Origin: Streptomyces albidoflavus
GTDB taxonomy: Bacteria; Actinomycetota; Actinomycetes; Streptomycetales; Streptomycetaceae
Assembly: GCF_000719955.1 (NCBI RefSeq)
Contig: NZ_JOII01000033.1
Location: 1 to 53,306, forward strand
DNA length: 53,306 nt
Reading direction: 5' to 3'
Below are positions 8,738 to 16,850 of this stretch, piece after piece. Made by a program: the position numbers and the translations under genes. How positions within the stretch are numbered: the first letter of the stretch is position 1; every line of letters begins with the position of its first letter. The notes beneath the pieces were generated by a model that saw only the letters and a list, made by a program, of their open reading frames with translations, did not search any database and was not told the origin of the DNA.

Positions 8738-9227
8738 GCCCGCTCGTTCGTCACCCGGTCGGCCCGCCCGAACATACGACCGTCCGGCCTGGTCCAAAAC
8801 CGCCCGACGCCGACAAACGGCGTCACCCTCGCACTCCACGCCACCCGCGCACACCTCCGCACTCCGGGGGACCGCTGTCCGCCCGTACGACCGCACTTCA
8901 CCGCTTCACCCCTGTCACCCGTCGCCGCCTCACATGGGCCCCAGCCCCTCCCTCACGCTCCGTGACCACTTGCTGGTGGGCACCTGCCCCTCGTACGCCT
9001 GAACGAAAACCGCCCCGCTCCGAAAGATCGCGGAGCGGGGCGGCGCACGAGCGCACTCAACCCGTGGAGGCGCGCACCGCACGCCTCGTAGAACAACAGT
9101 TCGCGCCCCGCGCGCCTCCCCCGGCCGGCCGAGCACGGCGCGGTCGCCAGAAGGGGCGGGACGTTTCCGCTCCCGGAGGGGGCGGCGGGAGCGAGGTCGC
9201 CCGGACCTCAGCCCCCGCCCGGGAGGC
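8738..9227. other. Spacer between topA and tmk
   Basis: About 490 bases that hold the topA terminator (9004-9043) and the tmk upstream region. No coding frame is convincing. Confidence 0.4.
9004..9043 (-). terminator. Terminator downstream of topA
   Basis: On the minus strand CCGCCCCGCTCCG (9043-9031) pairs perfectly with CGGAGCGGGGCGG (9022-9010) across an 8-nt loop and is followed by TTTTCGTTC. It lies 185 nt after the topA stop. Confidence 0.85.
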
Positions 9228-12107
9228 TCACTCCTCGCCGGAGCCGGCCCCGTCCCCGCTCGTGGTGCTCTTCTTCGTCGTCGTCTTCTTCGCGGTCGCG
9301 GTGGTCTTCTTGGCCGTCGTCTTCTTGGCGGCCGTCTTGGTCGCCCCCGCGGTCTTCTTCGCGGCGGCGGTCTTGGCGGGTGCCTTCTTGGCCGGGGCCT
9401 TCTTGGCGGCCGACTTCTTCGCCGGGGCCTTCTTCGCGGTCTTCTTCTTGACCGGGCCGCGCGCCCGCTTCTCGGCCAGCAGCTCGTAGCCGCGCTCGGG
9501 CGTGATCTCCTCGACGCTGTCGGCCACCCGCAGCGTCGCGTTGGTCTCGCCGTCGGTCACATACGCACCGAAACGACCGTCCTTGACCACCACGGGACGC
9601 TTGCTGACCGGGTCCTCGCCCAGTTCCTTCAGCGGCGGCTTGGCGGCGGCCCGCCCGCGCTGCTTGGGCTGCGCGTAGATCGCGAGGGCCTCGTCCACCG
9701 TGATGGTGAAGAGCTGCTCCTCGTTCTCCAGCGACCGCGAGTCCGTCCCCTTCTTCAGGTACGGGCCGTAGCGGCCGTTCTGCGCGGTGATCTCGACGCC
9801 CTCGGGGTCGGTGCCGACGACGCGCGGCAGCGACATCAGCTTCAGCGCGTCCGCCAGCGTCACCGTGTCCAGGCTCATCGACTTGAAGAGCGAGGCGGTG
9901 CGCGGCTTGACCGCGTTCTTGCCGGTCTTCGGCGTGCCCTCGGGCAGCACCTCGGTGACGTACGGCCCGTACCGCCCGTCCTTGGCGACGATCTCGTGGC
10001 CGGTCTCCGGGTCGGTGCCCAGCTCGAAGTCGCCGCTCGGCTTGGCCAGCAGCTCCTCGGCCAGCTCGACCGTCAGCTCGTCGGGCGCCAGGTCCTCGGG
10101 GATGTCGGCGCGCTGGTGGTTCTCGGAGTCCTTCTCACCGCGCTCGATGTACGGCCCGTACCGGCCGACGCGCAGCTTGATGTCGTCGCTGACCGGGAAG
10201 GAGGAGATCTCCCGCGCGTCGATGGCGCCGAGGTCGGTGACGAGTTCCTTGAGGCCGCCGAGGTGGTCGCCGTCGCCGTTGCCCGCGGCGGAGGCGGTGC
10301 CGGCGGCGGCGTCGCCCTCACCGAAGTAGAAGCGGCGCAGCCACGGCACGGCCTGGGCCTCGCCGCGTGCGATGCGGTCGAGGTCGTCCTCCATGCGGGC
10401 GGTGAAGTCGTAGTCGACGAGCCGGCCGAAGTGCTTCTCCAGCAGGTTGACCACGGCGAAGGAGAGGAAGGAGGGGACGAGCGCCGTCCCCTTCTTGAAG
10501 ACGTACCCGCGGTCGAGAATCGTCCCGAGGATCGACGCGTACGTCGACGGGCGGCCGATCTCGCGCTCCTCCAGCTCCTTGACCAGCGACGCCTCGGTGT
10601 AGCGGGCGGGCGGCTTGGTGGAGTGGCCGTCGACGCTCATCGCGTCCGCCGCCAGCGGGTCGCCCTCGCTGACCTGCGGCAGCCTGCGCTCGCGGTCGTC
10701 CAGCTCGGCGTTGGGGTCGTCGGCGCCCTCGACGTACGCCTTGAGGAAGCCGTGGAAGGTGATGGTCTTGCCGGAGGCGGAGAACTCGGCGTCGCGTCCG
10801 TCGGAGGAGCGGCCGCCGATCTTCACGGTGACCGAGTTGCCGACGGCGTCCTTCATCTGGGAGGCGACGGTCCGCTTCCAGATCAGCTCGTAGAGGCGGA
10901 ACTGGTCACCGGTCAGACCCGTTTCGGCAGGCGTGCGGAAGCGGTCGCCGGAGGGGCGGATCGCCTCGTGCGCCTCCTGCGCGTTCTTCACCTTGCCGGC
11001 GTAGGTGCGCGGCTTGTCGGGCAGGTAGTCCGCCCCGTACAACTGCGTGACCTGCGCCCGGGCCGCGCCGACCGCCGTGTCGGAGAGCGTGGTGGAGTCC
11101 GTACGCATGTAGGTGATGAAGCCGTTCTCGTACAGCTTCTGGGCGATCTGCATGGTCGCCTTGGCGCCGAAGCCGAGCTTGCGGCTCGCCTCCTGCTGGA
11201 GCGTCGTCGTCCGGAACGGCGCGTACGGCGAGCGGCGGTACGGCTTCGACTCGACCGAGCGGACCGCGAAGGCGGAGTCGGCGAGGGCGGCGGCCAGCGT
11301 GCGGGCGCCCGCCTCGTCGAGGTGGAGGGTGTCGGACTTGAGCTGCCCGACGGAGTTGAAGTCGCGGCCCTGCGCGATGCGCTTGCCGTCGACGGCGCTG
11401 AGACGGGCGACGAGCTGCGCGGGATCGCTGCTGTCACCGCCCCGGCCGGTGCCGAAGGTGCCGGTCAGGTCCCAGTACTCGGCGGTGCGGAAGGCGATGC
11501 GCTCGCGCTCCCGCTCGACGACGAGACGGGTGGCCACCGACTGGACGCGGCCGGCCGACAGGCGCGGCATGACCTTCTTCCACAGGACCGGCGAGACCTC
11601 GTAGCCGTAGAGGCGGTCGAGGATGCGGCGGGTCTCCTGGGCGTCGACCAGCTTCTTGTTCAGCTCGCGCGGGTTGGCGACGGCGGCACGGATCGCGTCC
11701 TTGGTGATCTCGTGGAAGACCATGCGGTGGACGGGGATCTTCGGCTTCAGCACTTCCTGGAGGTGCCACGCGATGGCCTCGCCCTCGCGGTCCTCATCGG
11801 TGGCGAGGAAGAGTTCGTCGGACTCGGCCATCAGCTCTTTGAGCTTCCTGACCTGCGCCTTCTTGTCCGCGTTGACCACGTAGACGGGCTGGAAGTCGTG
11901 GTCGACGTCGACGCCGAGCCGGCGGACCTCGCCCGTGTACTTCTCCGGCACCTCGGCGGCGCCGTTCGGAAGGTCACGGATGTGTCCGACGCTCGCCTCG
12001 ACGATGTAGCCGGGGCCGAGGTAGCCCTTGATCGTCTTCGCCTTGGCGGGCGACTCGACGATGACGAGGCGGCGGCCGCCCTCTGCGGTCTCGCTGGTCG
12101 GGGACAA
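9228..12107 (-). CDS. topA: DNA topoisomerase I with Lys/Ala-rich C-terminal tail
   Basis: Type IA topoisomerase that relaxes negative supercoils. The frame extends to 12200, but the homologous N-terminus SPTSETAEGGRRLVIVESPAKAKT begins at a TTG (12107) preceded by GGAGAGAAGAG, giving 959 residues. The TOPRIM domain has VIVESPAKAKT and the metal-binding DEDRE (104-108). The active-site Tyr333 lies in FITYMRTDST. Several TopoI repeat modules (GRYGPY, GRFGAY) follow in the C-terminal half instead of zinc fingers. The last ~75 residues are a Lys/Ala/Thr tail (KKTAKKAPAKK-type repeats); in Streptomyces such tails are reported to raise processivity. The gene stands alone with its own terminator. 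Confidence 0.95.
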   Translation of the reverse strand: MSPTSETAEGGRRLVIVESPAKAKTIKGYLGPGYIVEASVGHIRDLPNGAAEVPEKYTGEVRRLGVDVDHDFQPVYVVNADKKAQVRKLKELMAESDELFLATDEDREGEAIAWHLQEVLKPKIPVHRMVFHEITKDAIRAAVANPRELNKKLVDAQETRRILDRLYGYEVSPVLWKKVMPRLSAGRVQSVATRLVVERERERIAFRTAEYWDLTGTFGTGRGGDSSDPAQLVARLSAVDGKRIAQGRDFNSVGQLKSDTLHLDEAGARTLAAALADSAFAVRSVESKPYRRSPYAPFRTTTLQQEASRKLGFGAKATMQIAQKLYENGFITYMRTDSTTLSDTAVGAARAQVTQLYGADYLPDKPRTYAGKVKNAQEAHEAIRPSGDRFRTPAETGLTGDQFRLYELIWKRTVASQMKDAVGNSVTVKIGGRSSDGRDAEFSASGKTITFHGFLKAYVEGADDPNAELDDRERRLPQVSEGDPLAADAMSVDGHSTKPPARYTEASLVKELEEREIGRPSTYASILGTILDRGYVFKKGTALVPSFLSFAVVNLLEKHFGRLVDYDFTARMEDDLDRIARGEAQAVPWLRRFYFGEGDAAAGTASAAGNGDGDHLGGLKELVTDLGAIDAREISSFPVSDDIKLRVGRYGPYIERGEKDSENHQRADIPEDLAPDELTVELAEELLAKPSGDFELGTDPETGHEIVAKDGRYGPYVTEVLPEGTPKTGKNAVKPRTASLFKSMSLDTVTLADALKLMSLPRVVGTDPEGVEITAQNGRYGPYLKKGTDSRSLENEEQLFTITVDEALAIYAQPKQRGRAAAKPPLKELGEDPVSKRPVVVKDGRFGAYVTDGETNATLRVADSVEEITPERGYELLAEKRARGPVKKKTAKKAPAKKSAAKKAPAKKAPAKTAAAKKTAGATKTAAKKTTAKKTTATAKKTTTKKSTTSGDGAGSGEE

Positions 12108-12468
12108 CGTGGCTCTTCTCTCCGGTCGACACTGAATCCTTCCCGAGCCCGTGGTTCCGGGATGGGGGCCGGGTTTGCGCTGCGGAGTGTGACGGTACAT
12201 CCCGCCCCCGTGTCACACGGGAAAAGCCCACCCCGGCCACTGGAACGGTAACCCGACTCCGTCCGTTCCTGCCGCCCGGAGTACCGACCTGGCCATTCAC
12301 CGCAGATCGGGACGGGGCCGACGGGTATGCTTCCGCGCCGCCGCGAGGACGGGGCACGGCCCGTGGGGGTACGGAACGGGCGGTGCGGGCGGTACGGGTA
12401 CGCGCCGGTCCCGGCTCAGCCGGCGAAGGCGCCGCCCCGGCCGGTGTCTTCCGGCGCAGGGCCTGCGG
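12108..12468. other. Upstream region of topA
   Basis: About 360 bases with no gene. It lies upstream of topA and downstream of the small membrane protein gene, so topA promoters should be here. In S. coelicolor topA transcription responds to supercoiling, but I cannot identify promoter boxes with confidence. Confidence 0.4.
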
Positions 12469-12792
12469 TCAGACGCGGCTGAAGCACCACAGACCGAGCG
12501 CCAGCGAGGCCACCGCGACCGAGGCCGCGACCGTCGCCGACCTCCCCGGGGCCGCGCCCTCGTAGACCGGCCGGCGGTGCCGCGCCCGCACGGCCGTCCA
12601 GACCAGCAGCCCCAGCCCGAACAGGGCGAACACCGCTCCCGCGAAGACGGCCGGGGTGGCCTCGACCAGGTTCCCGAGCGACTGGGCGACCCCGCTCTCC
12701 CCGGGCGTGGCGAGCGGCGCGCCCGGCCCCTGCCCGCCCGCCCGCACGACGACGCCGACGGCCCCCTCCGACACCCCGGCTGCCCCGTCCAT
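12469..12792 (-). CDS. Small membrane protein of unknown function
   Basis: 107 residues. I do not recognise a family. Residues about 1-45 are Gly/Ala/Val-rich, followed by two hydrophobic segments (about 47-66, AVFAGAVFALFGLGLLVW, and about 85-104, ATVAASVAVASLALGLW) separated by a basic loop with RARHRRP. The start at 12792 is chosen because GGGGGAG lies 6 nt before the ATG; the longer frame to 12972 is Arg-rich and implausible. It sits between the methyltransferase and topA on the same strand, where other Streptomyces genomes, as I recall, also carry a small membrane protein (SCO3544 position). Confidence 0.7.
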   Translation of the reverse strand: MDGAAGVSEGAVGVVVRAGGQGPGAPLATPGESGVAQSLGNLVEATPAVFAGAVFALFGLGLLVWTAVRARHRRPVYEGAAPGRSATVAASVAVASLALGLWCFSRV

Positions 12793-13002
12793 GACCCGCT
12801 CCCCCTCGTCCACGGGGCCGTCCGAGCGGCTCCGGGACCAGGAGGCTGACACCCCGGTACGACGCCCGGGGGAACCCGGGGTGAACTCCCGGCCGGTACC
12901 GCGTGTCGCCCGGGCGCGCGGCACGCCAGGACACCCCGGACGTACGACATGGGCGTACGGCATCCGGCGCAAGCGGTCCGCGCGCCCGGACGGACCGGGC
13001 GG

Positions 13003-14556
13003 CTACGCCTGGGCCCGCGTCCCCTCCTCCACCGGCTCCAGGAAGCCCTGCTCCACCAGGAGCCGGATCTGGGCGGGGGTCTGGTCGCGCAGGCGCACCG
13101 GGTCCTCGCCGACGAGCTGGGCGATGGCGTCGAGGATGCGCCCGGCGCTCAGCGAGCCGTCGCAGACCCCGGCGAACCCGGCGCCGACCGTGTCGACCTG
13201 GGTGGCCCGGCGCATGCCGCGGTGCTGGCGCAGGACCACGTGCTCGGGGTCCTCGGCGCCGGGCAGGCCGATCTGCTCCTGGACGACCTCTGGGGCGAGG
13301 GTGAAGTGCCCGGCGAGCAGGGCCGCGTCGTCGTGCGTGCGCAGGTAGTCCTGGCGGGCGAAGTGGGCGCGGACCGTCTCGCCGAGGGGCTGCTCGACGG
13401 GGTGCGGCCATTCCTCCACGACGACCGACGGCTCGGCCGCGCCACTGCGGCGCAGCGTGATCCAGCCGAAGCCGACCGCCTTGGTGTTCCGCGCCTCGAA
13501 CTCGTCCAGCCACGCCTCGTACCTGGCCGCATAGGTCTCCGGGTCGGTGCGGTGGTCCCCGGAGTCGCGCAGCCACAGTTCGGCGTACTGGGTGATGTCC
13601 TGCACCTCGCGCTGCACGATCCAGGCGTCGCAGCCCTCCGGCACCCAGGAGCGGAGGCGGTCGCTCCACTCCTCACCGTCGACGTGCTGCCAATTGGCCA
13701 GGAAGTGCGCGTACCCCCCTTCGTTGAGCCGGTCCCCCGCCTGCTGAACGAGCGTGCGGCAGAGATTGTCCCCGCTCATGCCGCCGTCCCGGTAGGTGAG
13801 GCGGGCGCCCGGGGAGATGACGAAGGGCGGGTTGGAGACGATCAGGTCGTAGCGGTTCCCGTCGACCGGCTCGAAGAGGGAGCCTTCGAGGAGTTCGGCC
13901 TCGGGGGCGCCGGAGAGCGCGAGGGTCAGCGCGGTGAAGCTGAGGGCGCGCGGGTTGAGGTCGGTCGCGGTGACCCGGGTGGCGTCGACGGAGGCGTGCA
14001 GCGCCTGGATTCCGGAGCCGGTGCCCAGGTCGAGGGCGTCGCCCACGGGCCCGCGCACGGTGAGCCCGGCCAGCGTCGTGGAGGCGCCGCCCACGCCGAG
14101 GACGACGCCCTCGGCCGTGCTGCCGATCCCGCCGGCGCCGCCCACCGCGCAGCCGAGGTCCGAGGCGATGAACCAGTCCTGGCCGTCCGGCCCACCGTAG
14201 GGGCGTACGTCGATCACGGCGCGGATCGCCTCGTCCCCGGCCTCCCCGGCGGCCTCCCGGCGCAGCCACCCGCCCTCGACGGCGTCGTCGAGCAGCCCGC
14301 CGGGCAGCGCGGCCCCGGCCTCGGCGGGGGTGACGGGGCGCTGGAGGAGGAAGAGGCGGACCAGCGTGTCGAGCGGGGTCCCGCCGCGGGTCGCGCGCAA
14401 CGCGGGCACCGTCTCCGCGCGGGCGAGGGCCGCGTACGCCGGGGCACCCAGCCGTTCCAGGAGCCCGTCGGCGGTGAAGTCGGCGTCGAGGAAGGCGGTC
14501 CGCAGGCGCGGGGCGAGGCCGGAGCGGTCGGTCAGGGGAAGGCTGGGGGTACTCAC
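13003..14556 (-). CDS. SAM-dependent methyltransferase with N5-glutamine methyltransferase motif (HemK/PrmC/RlmG-like)
   Basis: 517 residues. An N-terminal domain of about 150 residues precedes a class I methyltransferase fold: motif I DLGTGSGIQALHA, acidic post-I TATDLNPRAL, and the catalytic SNPPF signature (YDLIVSNPPFVISP) used by enzymes that methylate glutamine side chains or exocyclic amines of rRNA bases. A C-terminal region of about 200 residues follows. The target is not known from sequence; rRNA G/A or a release-factor-like Gln are the main options. The GTG at 14556 is preferred over upstream 14595 because CACAAT ends 6 nt before it (leaderless pattern) and the protein starts MSTPSLP-like. 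It is separated from the lipoprotein gene by a strong hairpin. Confidence 0.82.
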   Translation of the reverse strand: MSTPSLPLTDRSGLAPRLRTAFLDADFTADGLLERLGAPAYAALARAETVPALRATRGGTPLDTLVRLFLLQRPVTPAEAGAALPGGLLDDAVEGGWLRREAAGEAGDEAIRAVIDVRPYGGPDGQDWFIASDLGCAVGGAGGIGSTAEGVVLGVGGASTTLAGLTVRGPVGDALDLGTGSGIQALHASVDATRVTATDLNPRALSFTALTLALSGAPEAELLEGSLFEPVDGNRYDLIVSNPPFVISPGARLTYRDGGMSGDNLCRTLVQQAGDRLNEGGYAHFLANWQHVDGEEWSDRLRSWVPEGCDAWIVQREVQDITQYAELWLRDSGDHRTDPETYAARYEAWLDEFEARNTKAVGFGWITLRRSGAAEPSVVVEEWPHPVEQPLGETVRAHFARQDYLRTHDDAALLAGHFTLAPEVVQEQIGLPGAEDPEHVVLRQHRGMRRATQVDTVGAGFAGVCDGSLSAGRILDAIAQLVGEDPVRLRDQTPAQIRLLVEQGFLEPVEEGTRAQA

Positions 14557-14562
14557 CCGCCC

Positions 14563-14568
14563 ATTGTG
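14563..14568 (-). promoter_or_regulatory. Possible -10 box of the methyltransferase gene
   Basis: CACAAT is followed by GGGCGG (6 nt) and the GTG at 14556. It is a weaker match than the other leaderless sites in this window because the first base is C. Confidence 0.35.
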
Positions 14569-14730
14569 GGGGCTGGGGGGTGTGGGGGACGGCAAGGGGC
14601 TGGAGGGCCCGGCTCCCGTGCGGCGAGGCCGGGGGCACGTCGTCGACCGGGCCGCACCGAGCGGCGTCAGGACCGGTCTGGGCGCGCCTTCATGACGGTG
14701 CGGAACCTGCCACTCCGTCCGACACGGCCG

Positions 14731-14775
14731 CGGGGCGGTTTCCCCGGGACACGGAGTCCCGGGGAAACCGCCCCG
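14731..14775. terminator. Perfect 20-bp inverted repeat, probable terminator
   Basis: A 20-bp arm at 14731-14750 (starting CGGGGCGGTTTCC) is exactly complementary to 14756-14775 with a 5-nt loop ACGGA. It lies 34 nt beyond the lipoprotein stop and before the methyltransferase start. There is no T tract, as is common for Streptomyces terminators; it could work on either strand. Confidence 0.75.
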
Positions 14776-14808
14776 TGGTCACCCGGGGACTCGCCCCCGG
14801 GCGTCGGC

Positions 14809-15384
14809 TCAGGCCCCGGAGGGCGACGGTGCCGGTGACGTGGTGGAGCTCTTGCAGGACTCCTGGTTCTTCATCGCCTCGCCGACCTCGCCGGACTGGA
14901 GCTTCTCCAGCGCCTCGTTGCCGCTTTTGCTGATCTTCGACAGCTCGCCGGCGATGTCCTTGAGACCGTCCGCGAACTCGCCCTGGTCGCCCGTGTCGAG
15001 GTCGTCGACCTGCTTCTTCAGGTCGCCGTACGCGGTCGAGATGCCGTTGAGTTCCTTCACGGCGTCGTTCTTCGTCTTCTCGCCGTCGTCGACGGGCGGC
15101 GCGCCGGCCTTGCTCACCGCGGAACCGATCGCCTTGTAGGCGGCCGACATGTCCCCGAACGCCTTCGAGTCCGTCTTCTGGACATCCTCAGGACTGCTGT
15201 TGTCCGAGGTCTGCTCCTGGATCGCGGCGTTCGCGTCCGAGATCTTCTTGGCCTGCGGCTGCACGTCGTCGCAGACCTGCTTGGCCCACGCGTCGAGCTT
15301 CTCGGCCTTGTCGTCGCCGCATCCCGTCAGCGCCATCGCCAGTACCGCACCGCCGGACAGTGCGGCTGCGAGCTTCTTGTTCAC
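14809..15384 (-). CDS. Small secreted lipoprotein of unknown function
   Basis: 191 residues. MNKKLAAALSGGAVLAMALTGC is a textbook lipoprotein signal with lipobox LTGC (Cys22). The mature part is charged and helical (many Lys/Asp/Glu/Ala), with a single pair of Cys (CDD near the N-terminus and ESCKS near the C-terminus) that could form a disulphide. It ends in a Ser/Pro tail. The exported protein would be anchored on the outer face of the membrane. It lies between the anti-sigma factor and methyltransferase genes, the place of SCO3546-like lipoproteins in my memory. No enzymatic motif is visible. Confidence 0.82.
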   Translation of the reverse strand: MNKKLAAALSGGAVLAMALTGCGDDKAEKLDAWAKQVCDDVQPQAKKISDANAAIQEQTSDNSSPEDVQKTDSKAFGDMSAAYKAIGSAVSKAGAPPVDDGEKTKNDAVKELNGISTAYGDLKKQVDDLDTGDQGEFADGLKDIAGELSKISKSGNEALEKLQSGEVGEAMKNQESCKSSTTSPAPSPSGA

Positions 15385-15630
15385 CGGATTGGTCCCTTCC
15401 GTGGCTCTCGGCCCCGGAACTTACACGCCCCCCGGGTACCAACCCTCACGCGAGCGTCCGATACTTCCCCTTTTGAAGCCCTTTGGCCCAAGAGAGACAA
15501 GGCTCACGAACCCCGCACATTCCTTCCGGGAACCCTCACTCCGTCAACAACCGCCCGGACACCGGCGGTTGACCGTACGACCGGGACACCACGCAGGTCA
15601 GCGCGGGTACGGGGAGGTGCGCGGCGGGGA

Positions 15631-16059
15631 TCAGGCGAGGGTGGTGGTCGGCCAGGACATGCGGATCAGGCCGCCGGACTCACCGGTCTTCACCTGGACG
15701 TCGTCGACGAGGCCGCTGATGACGGCGAGCCCCATCTCGTCCTCGCCCTCGGGGTCCTCGGTGACGGGCAGGCCGGCCGTACCGGCCTCGATGTCGGCGG
15801 GCACCGCGTGCGGCGCCTCGTCCACGACCTCGATGGAGAACTGCTTCTCGTCCTCGATGAGCCGCACCTGGACCGGCTCGGCCACCTCGTGGAGCTGGTG
15901 CAGTCCCACGGCCCGGGTGCACGCCTCGCCGACGGCGAGCCGCACCTCGTCGAGGGCCGCGTCCGCCACCCCGGCGCGGCGCGCCATCGCGGCCCCGACC
16001 AGACGTGCCGTCCGCACATGCTCGGGCAGCGGGGTGAAACGGAGCTCAACGGTGGCCAT
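15631..16059 (-). CDS. Anti-sigma factor (GHKL ATPase fold), partner of BldG
   Basis: Serine-kinase-type anti-sigma factor of the RsbW/SpoIIAB family, expected to bind a sigma factor and to phosphorylate or bind the anti-anti-sigma factor BldG. 142 residues from MATVELRFTP; GAGGGGG sits 4 nt before the ATG at 16059, and the upstream extension to 16317 is Arg/Pro-rich and not homologous. The N-box region is DEVRLAVGEACTRAV, in which the usual Asn of the GHKL N-box (EAxxN) is not obvious; a G1-like segment, EDEMGLAVISGLVD, follows. In S. coelicolor the homologue SCO3548 is co-transcribed with bldG. Here the two are separated by 287 bp on the same strand. Confidence 0.88.
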   Translation of the reverse strand: MATVELRFTPLPEHVRTARLVGAAMARRAGVADAALDEVRLAVGEACTRAVGLHQLHEVAEPVQVRLIEDEKQFSIEVVDEAPHAVPADIEAGTAGLPVTEDPEGEDEMGLAVISGLVDDVQVKTGESGGLIRMSWPTTTLA

Positions 16060-16346
16060 GCGTCCCCCTCGGATGTACGGGAGTGCTCTCCGGGAGAACC
16101 GGATCACCGAAGTCCGGCGACTCCCGTCTGCTGTGGGCCCGAGCCTGCCATGTGCCGGGTGAACGGCTGACGGCGGGCGCGGCGAACCACGTCCGCGCAC
16201 AGCCGCGACCGGGCAGGGACGCGGACGCACCGGACCGGAGCCCCGTACGCGACGCGCGGGCATCGGGCGGGCGGCGGGCGGTCGCGACAGCGCACACCCG
16301 CCGACGACGGCGCGCACCGGGGCCTGCCCGGCGCGCGCTCCGCGTC
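16060..16346. other. 287-bp gap between bldG and its anti-sigma gene
   Basis: No gene seen. The sequence is GC-rich with no obvious terminator, consistent with read-through from bldG into the anti-sigma gene. Confidence 0.4.
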
Positions 16347-16688
16347 TCAGTCGGTGGCCGCGATGGCCTCGTCGACCGACTGGTGGATCGGGAAGACCTT
16401 GGTGAGCCCCGTGATCCGGAAGATCTTGAGGATGCGCTCCTGGTTGCAGACCAGACGCAGGGAGCCCTCGTGGGCCCGCACACGCTTCAGTCCGCCCACC
16501 AGGACACCGAGGCCGGTCGAGTCGAGGAAGTCGACGTTCTCCATGTCGACGACCAGATGGAAATTGCCGTCGTTCACCAGCTCGACCAGCTGCTCCCGCA
16601 GCTTGGGCGCGGTGTACACATCGATTTCGCCACCGACCTCGACAACCGTACGATCATCGACGGTGTGGGTCGACAGGGACAGGTCCAC
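16347..16688 (-). CDS. bldG: Anti-anti-sigma factor BldG
   Basis: STAS-domain anti-anti-sigma factor needed for aerial growth and antibiotic production in Streptomyces. It releases a sigma factor by binding the anti-sigma factor, and is switched by phosphorylation. 113 residues. The conserved phospho-site is Ser57 in [14 protein letters not shown], and the domain spans the whole protein ([20 protein letters not shown]...). The GTG start at 16688 is set by GGAGG 4-5 nt upstream. It is transcribed away from the helicase gene; the 162-bp divergent region should hold the bldG promoters. Downstream is the anti-sigma gene that it presumably controls. Confidence 0.97.
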   Translation of the reverse strand: MDLSLSTHTVDDRTVVEVGGEIDVYTAPKLREQLVELVNDGNFHLVVDMENVDFLDSTGLGVLVGGLKRVRAHEGSLRLVCNQERILKIFRITGLTKVFPIHQSVDEAIAATD

Positions 16689-16850
16689 GAATCCTCCAGC
16701 ACCTTGCTATCGAGCGGTCATCCCTCGGGACACCTCGGCTTGATCCCCCGGGACGGTTCGCCAGCCGCGTGCGCATTCAATCACTTACCGGCAGGCGCGC
16801 ACGACGCCTTCGCTCCATTGTCCGTCACGCCAGTGACAGACTCGGAGCCG

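Noticed and set aside
5294..8965. A 1223-codon open frame on the plus strand opposite tmk
   Set aside because: It mirrors the coiled-coil and membrane codons of tmk, has no family resemblance and arises from GC-rich codon bias.
9996..12251. A 751-codon open frame opposite topA
   Set aside because: Shadow of topA; Val/Leu/Gly/Asp-rich translation typical of antisense frames in high-GC DNA.
16083..16850. Extension of the helicase frame back to 16083
   Set aside because: It runs opposite bldG and the gap behind it; homologous sequence begins after 16851.
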